Source: Glycine soja
Lineage: Eukaryota; Streptophyta; Magnoliopsida; Fabales; Fabaceae
Reading direction: 5' to 3'
Assembly (NCBI RefSeq): GCF_004193775.1
Contig: NC_041018.1
Location: forward strand, 36,992,608 to 37,056,607
DNA: 64,000 bases
The first letter of the stretch is position 1. Every line of letters starts with the position of its first letter. Below the pieces are notes generated by a model. That model made no database searches, was not told the DNA's origin, and worked only from the letters and a program-made list of their open reading frames with translations. Shown piece after piece: positions 60,553-64,000 of the stretch. Both the position numbers and the translations under genes were made by a program.

Positions 60553-60830
60553 GAATAATGAGATGTCTAAGAAACAGTTTAGTCACTCAAAGTAGTAGTA
60601 ATCAGCATATAAAGTAGGCTTTTCCGATCTCCCACGTTACAGCTTAGCCCTATAGAGTTGAGTAAGGGACAGTCTTTGAGAGGGGGCTGCTTGCATACAA
60701 AAAATATTTGTTGCAGTGCATGTGGATTAACTGTACTGTATGTTTCTATGGAGAAAAGGGTAATCACTAATTGTATAAGTAGGATATGAATCTTGAATAA
60801 ATTATGGTTCTCCAACTTTACTTGAATTCA
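60553..60830 (+). other. GAPN 3' UTR
   Basis: No ORF in the sense direction. An AATAAA poly(A) signal occurs at 60796-60801, about 245 bases after the stop. Confidence 0.55.
60796..60801 (+). promoter_or_regulatory. Putative poly(A) signal of GAPN
   Basis: AATAAA in CTTGAATAAATTATGG, at a plausible distance from the stop codon. Confidence 0.5.
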
Positions 60831-61429
60831 TGGGTGTATGCATCATCGTGTGATAAAATTAAAATTTACCTCAAAATTGACTGATCTGGTGGGAGAAGAT
60901 TAATCGATAAGAAATTCCAAACATATCCGGTTAAATAAAAAAAATATATAACTTTTTGAAGTTAAAATGTACTAACAATATAATTTTTTCACTCTAATTA
61001 CATTTTGACATGTATTATAAACTTATTAATTTTTATAATAATTACGTTAAAAATCTTTGTTTGATTGATAATACAAAAATAAAAAAAAAAATATTTGATA
61101 GATACACAGTATGTTATCCACCATCTAGAAAGAGTGTAAAAAAAGAGAAAAAATTGTAGGCATGAAAATAGAAAGAAATTAAAAGTGTTGATGAAATGTT
61201 TGAAATAAAAGATGATTTATATATGATTACTCAAAAATTAAATCTAAAATTTTACACTATCGATCAATTAAAAATAATTTTAAGTGTGATTTTTAAAATA
61301 ATTATTATAAAAAGTAGACAAGGAATGTTTGGAAACACGCTCCCTGCTTAGCCCTACGAAGAAGCATCGACTAGCCACACATTGTTATTCATTATTGAGT
61401 ACTATACATGGTCTTCTGTTATCAGTATC
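60831..61429. other. AT-rich intergenic DNA
   Basis: No gene or repeat recognised between the GAPN 3' end and the LINE remnant. Confidence 0.55.
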
Positions 61430-61439
61430 ATATAATCCA

Positions 61440-62290
61440 CAAAACGATTTGTGCGATACAATATGATTCTGGATTTTTGGAGGCTGGAAACTCGTTTTGG
61501 TGCTCAACTTATATGGAACTCTTTCATTCCTCCATCTAAAGCTTTTCTTTTGTGGAGAATGTTTCACCATAAAATGCCAACAGATCATAATCTTTTGAAA
61601 AGGGGATGCCATATAGTCTTTGTGGAAGTCATCATGAAACTACTTAAGATTTATTTTTTGAATGTAGCTTTGGGATTTGCCCGGAGATGTCCTCAGTTCT
61701 CCCACAAACAAGTCTGGATCCTTCTCTAACATTTTGAAGCTCTGTTCTAAGAATTGCTCTCAATAAATCCATGATCTCATCTTAGCTGGTTGCGGAAGGA
61801 TCTTTAGGGATCGTAGAGTTGCAACCATGGGTTGTTTTTCAGCAAACCTGGGTGTTAAGCATGTTAGCTATTGAGATTGCTTTCAAAAACGGTTGGCATA
61901 GTTTGTGGCTGGAGTGCCATTCTATGCTTGTGTAGTTCAAGCCTTTTTTTCTGATTCTGTGGTTGTTCCTTGGACTGTTTGGAATAGATGGAAAATTGTA
62001 TAATTATGACTAATATTATGCATTTTGTAGTGGGTCACATATACTATAAGGACAATACTTGTGCATATAGGTTGGTCCCTTAGGATACTTCTTTATAAGG
62101 TCTTTTGTGGTGGGATCTTATCTCGACATTTATTTCATCTAACTTCACTAGGAATAGAATAGGTGTGTTACTAGCTATAGGCTTGGATAGCCTTCTCTCA
62201 TGGATTCCGTTTATGTCCCCGTGTCTCTTTGTATTTGGTGGGTGTTGACCTGGTTAGGATATCTTTCAGTGCTCTTTGCTTTTGCAGGTC
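61440..62290 (+). pseudogene. LINE 3' remnant: zinc-binding RT tail (zf-RVT) and RNase H
   Basis: The frame at 61451 reads LIWNSFIPPSKAFLLWRMFH then HKMPTDHNLLKRGCHIV, the zf-RVT domain at the end of plant LINE ORF2. Beyond a frameshift the RNase H part is visible in pieces: GGIFRDRRVATMGCFSANLG, then FKNGWHSLWLECHSMLV and VVPWTVWNRWK, with many stops. The RT core is absent, as expected for a 5'-truncated LINE insertion. No clear poly-A tail or flanking duplication was identified. Confidence 0.75.
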
Positions 62291-63127
62291 TATTTTTTAT
62301 TAAAATAAACATGACATTATTCCTCAATTTCTTTACGTAGAGATTAATGAAAGAAGACCAACCAACAAAAAAATATTGTTAATTTTCATATTAGTTTCAC
62401 TTTCAAGACAAAAAAAAAAAAAATACGAAAAGGTTTATTTTAGCTATGACGCACCTGCCCCCACAACATACAGCTTAGCGGAAGTGGGTTGGGAAAGATG
62501 AAGCTTACTGCTACACAGGACAATCACACTCTTTGATCCGTTTAAAAAACAATTAGCCGTAACCACACTTAATTTATCTATATTTTTTTTTTTACATTTT
62601 AATTCTTTAGTAAATGTTTGTAAAATTAAATTATATACCCATTAATATATAAATTAAAAAATATATAATGTCATATCACCCACTTAACAATCAACATATA
62701 AACTTAATAGTCAAACCAATTGAATTTGACATTGAGACTAAAATACTTGATTTTTAAAAATAGAGAAATAAATATCTCAATTTTTAATACGAGACCAAAA
62801 TTATAGATTAAATAAAATTAGATGACTAAAATGTGATTGTGAAGATCTTGAATTGGACAAAAGAAGGTTTATATTATGTTTTATTTGGTTTATCTTGAGT
62901 TTGGAGCATTTGAATTCGGAGATCATGTTTATTTTTTTTATTTTTGCCTTAATTGATTCTTAACATCCAAAAATTGTAATTTAAACTTTAATTATGAGAC
63001 AAGCCCATCAGGGACCCAATAGGAAAGAGAACTATAATGTTAAACCTAGATACATCTAACACACACATTCCACTTGCCATTAGAAAGGAGAGAGAGAGAA
63101 CTCGGATGAAAGGAAGGGACTTTCTTA
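62291..63127. other. AT-rich intergenic DNA, no gene seen
   Basis: No coding signal. Poly-A runs and short AT-rich sequence only. Confidence 0.55.
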
Positions 63128-63405
63128 CCAAACTAGAGGTGATTTCGTAAAATTATATATCAAACTAGATGGTATCAATTATAATTTTGACTTTTGATAT
63201 CGGTTATAATTATAATTGATGTAGAGAAGTGATTTTTTACATCGATTGTAGAAAAGTGACTTTAATTATAACTAATGTAAAAAGTCATTTTTCTACATCG
63301 TTTATTATTACAAACGATGTCAAAAGTCAAAATCACCTATTTTTGGTAAATAGTTTTCGAAACCATTTACTTTGATATATAGTTTAACAAAACCACCTAG
63401 TTTGG
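63128..63405 (+). mobile_element. Fold-back element (MITE-like), about 278 bases
   Basis: The ends are inverted: CCAAACTAGAGGTGATTTCG at the left, and CCAAACTAGGTGGTTTTG as the reverse complement of the right. Further inside, TATATATCAAACTAGATGGT pairs with the complement of ACCATTTACTTTGATATATA. The centre holds inverted copies of GACTTTTGAYATCG and a short TACATCGATTGTAGAAAAGT repeat. Non-coding. Target duplication not resolved. Confidence 0.65.
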
Positions 63406-64000
63406 CAAAATAATTCAAAGGAAGGAGAATGTACAATATCCAAAGTTTCGAGTATTAGGAATATACCTCAAGGATAACCCTTATTAGGACCATTGTTATA
63501 TTTTCTAAAAATTATTTTTCGTTATTATTAGTATATATTATTGGTTATGTCTTAAGCATGTACTTTTATTGTAAGAACGTATGTTCCTATGTGTTTGTGT
63601 GTTTTGTATATTATTATTATTATTATTATTATTATTAGTCCATTATTTGTTATTTATTATAATTGGTGTGGATATTGTTCAATGCTTGTGATCGATATTG
63701 TGTTTATTATTATCCTTATCTTATATTGTATTAATATTGTCATTATTATGTTGTGCCTATGGTAATGTTTTAATTATTATTATTATTACTATTATTTTTT
63801 TATAAGGTGCTTTAGTATTATACTACATTTGTTCCTATTTATAAGAAACAAATTATAGTGTAAAATAAACTATAACTTATCTTTTTAAAAGAAATAGAGA
63901 TAGTAGTTAGTAAGTATAAGATACTAGGGCCCAAGAGAGTGTCTAAGACCCAATAAGGAGCTAAGTCCACAAACCTCTTACCCACCTAATTGTTATAAGA
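63406..64000. other. AT-rich end of window with a (TTA)n run
   Basis: No gene. A (TTA)n microsatellite lies at about 63610-63637. Confidence 0.6.

Overview
The window looks like nuclear DNA of a legume, most probably soybean (Glycine max or a close relative). The signs are a 91-bp satellite array resembling the soybean CentGm family as I remember it, a Sirevirus/SIRE1-type copia element, Gypsy elements full of CGCTAAGCG motifs, an AT-rich background, and split genes with GT-AG introns. I ran no database search; family names come from recognition of the translated sequence and of structural signals.

Only three host genes look intact. At 1-1788 (+) lies the 3' part of an armadillo-repeat protein gene. 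At 42488-42941 (-) is a small two-exon gene for a secreted TPD1-like cysteine-rich protein. At 56031-60552 (+) is a complete nine-exon gene for cytosolic non-phosphorylating NADP-dependent glyceraldehyde-3-phosphate dehydrogenase (GAPN, 496 aa).

The rest is mostly repeats. From about 6.9 to 30.5 kb there is a nested complex. Its outer borders look like the two ends of a CACTA transposon. Just inside the left border are exon fragments of a protein disulfide isomerase gene, and just inside the right border are exon fragments resembling a RhoGAP (REN1-like) and a BRAP2-like gene. Between them sit a nearly complete, young Sirevirus copia element (8201-17353, minus strand), the 3' end of one Gypsy element, most of a second Gypsy element that has lost its RT and integrase, an antisense LTR piece, and the 3' end of a third Gypsy element.

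From 31 to 36 kb the DNA is AT-rich, with a LINE scrap and a MITE made of short palindromes. A degenerate 91-bp satellite array of about 58 monomers fills 36.36-41.66 kb. The TPD1-like gene follows, enclosed by 300-bp inverted repeats. A LINE RNase H scrap, an Au-type SINE (47.6 kb) and a decayed copia element (47.8-52.3 kb) precede the GAPN gene. GAPN has a fold-back MITE upstream and a Mutator-type MITE in intron 8. A LINE 3' remnant and a fold-back element close the window.

The most unusual pattern is shared by two unrelated LTR retrotransposons, copia at 8-17 kb and Gypsy at 19-26 kb. Each carries an accessory ORF downstream of the pol position. Both ORFs belong to the same protein family and begin with a KRK-type basic N-terminus. 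In each element an array of short palindromes (GTAATCGATTAC or CTCGCTWAGCGAG) lies just upstream of that ORF and again in the LTR. I propose a self-recognition system (protein plus cognate motif array) as a testable hypothesis.
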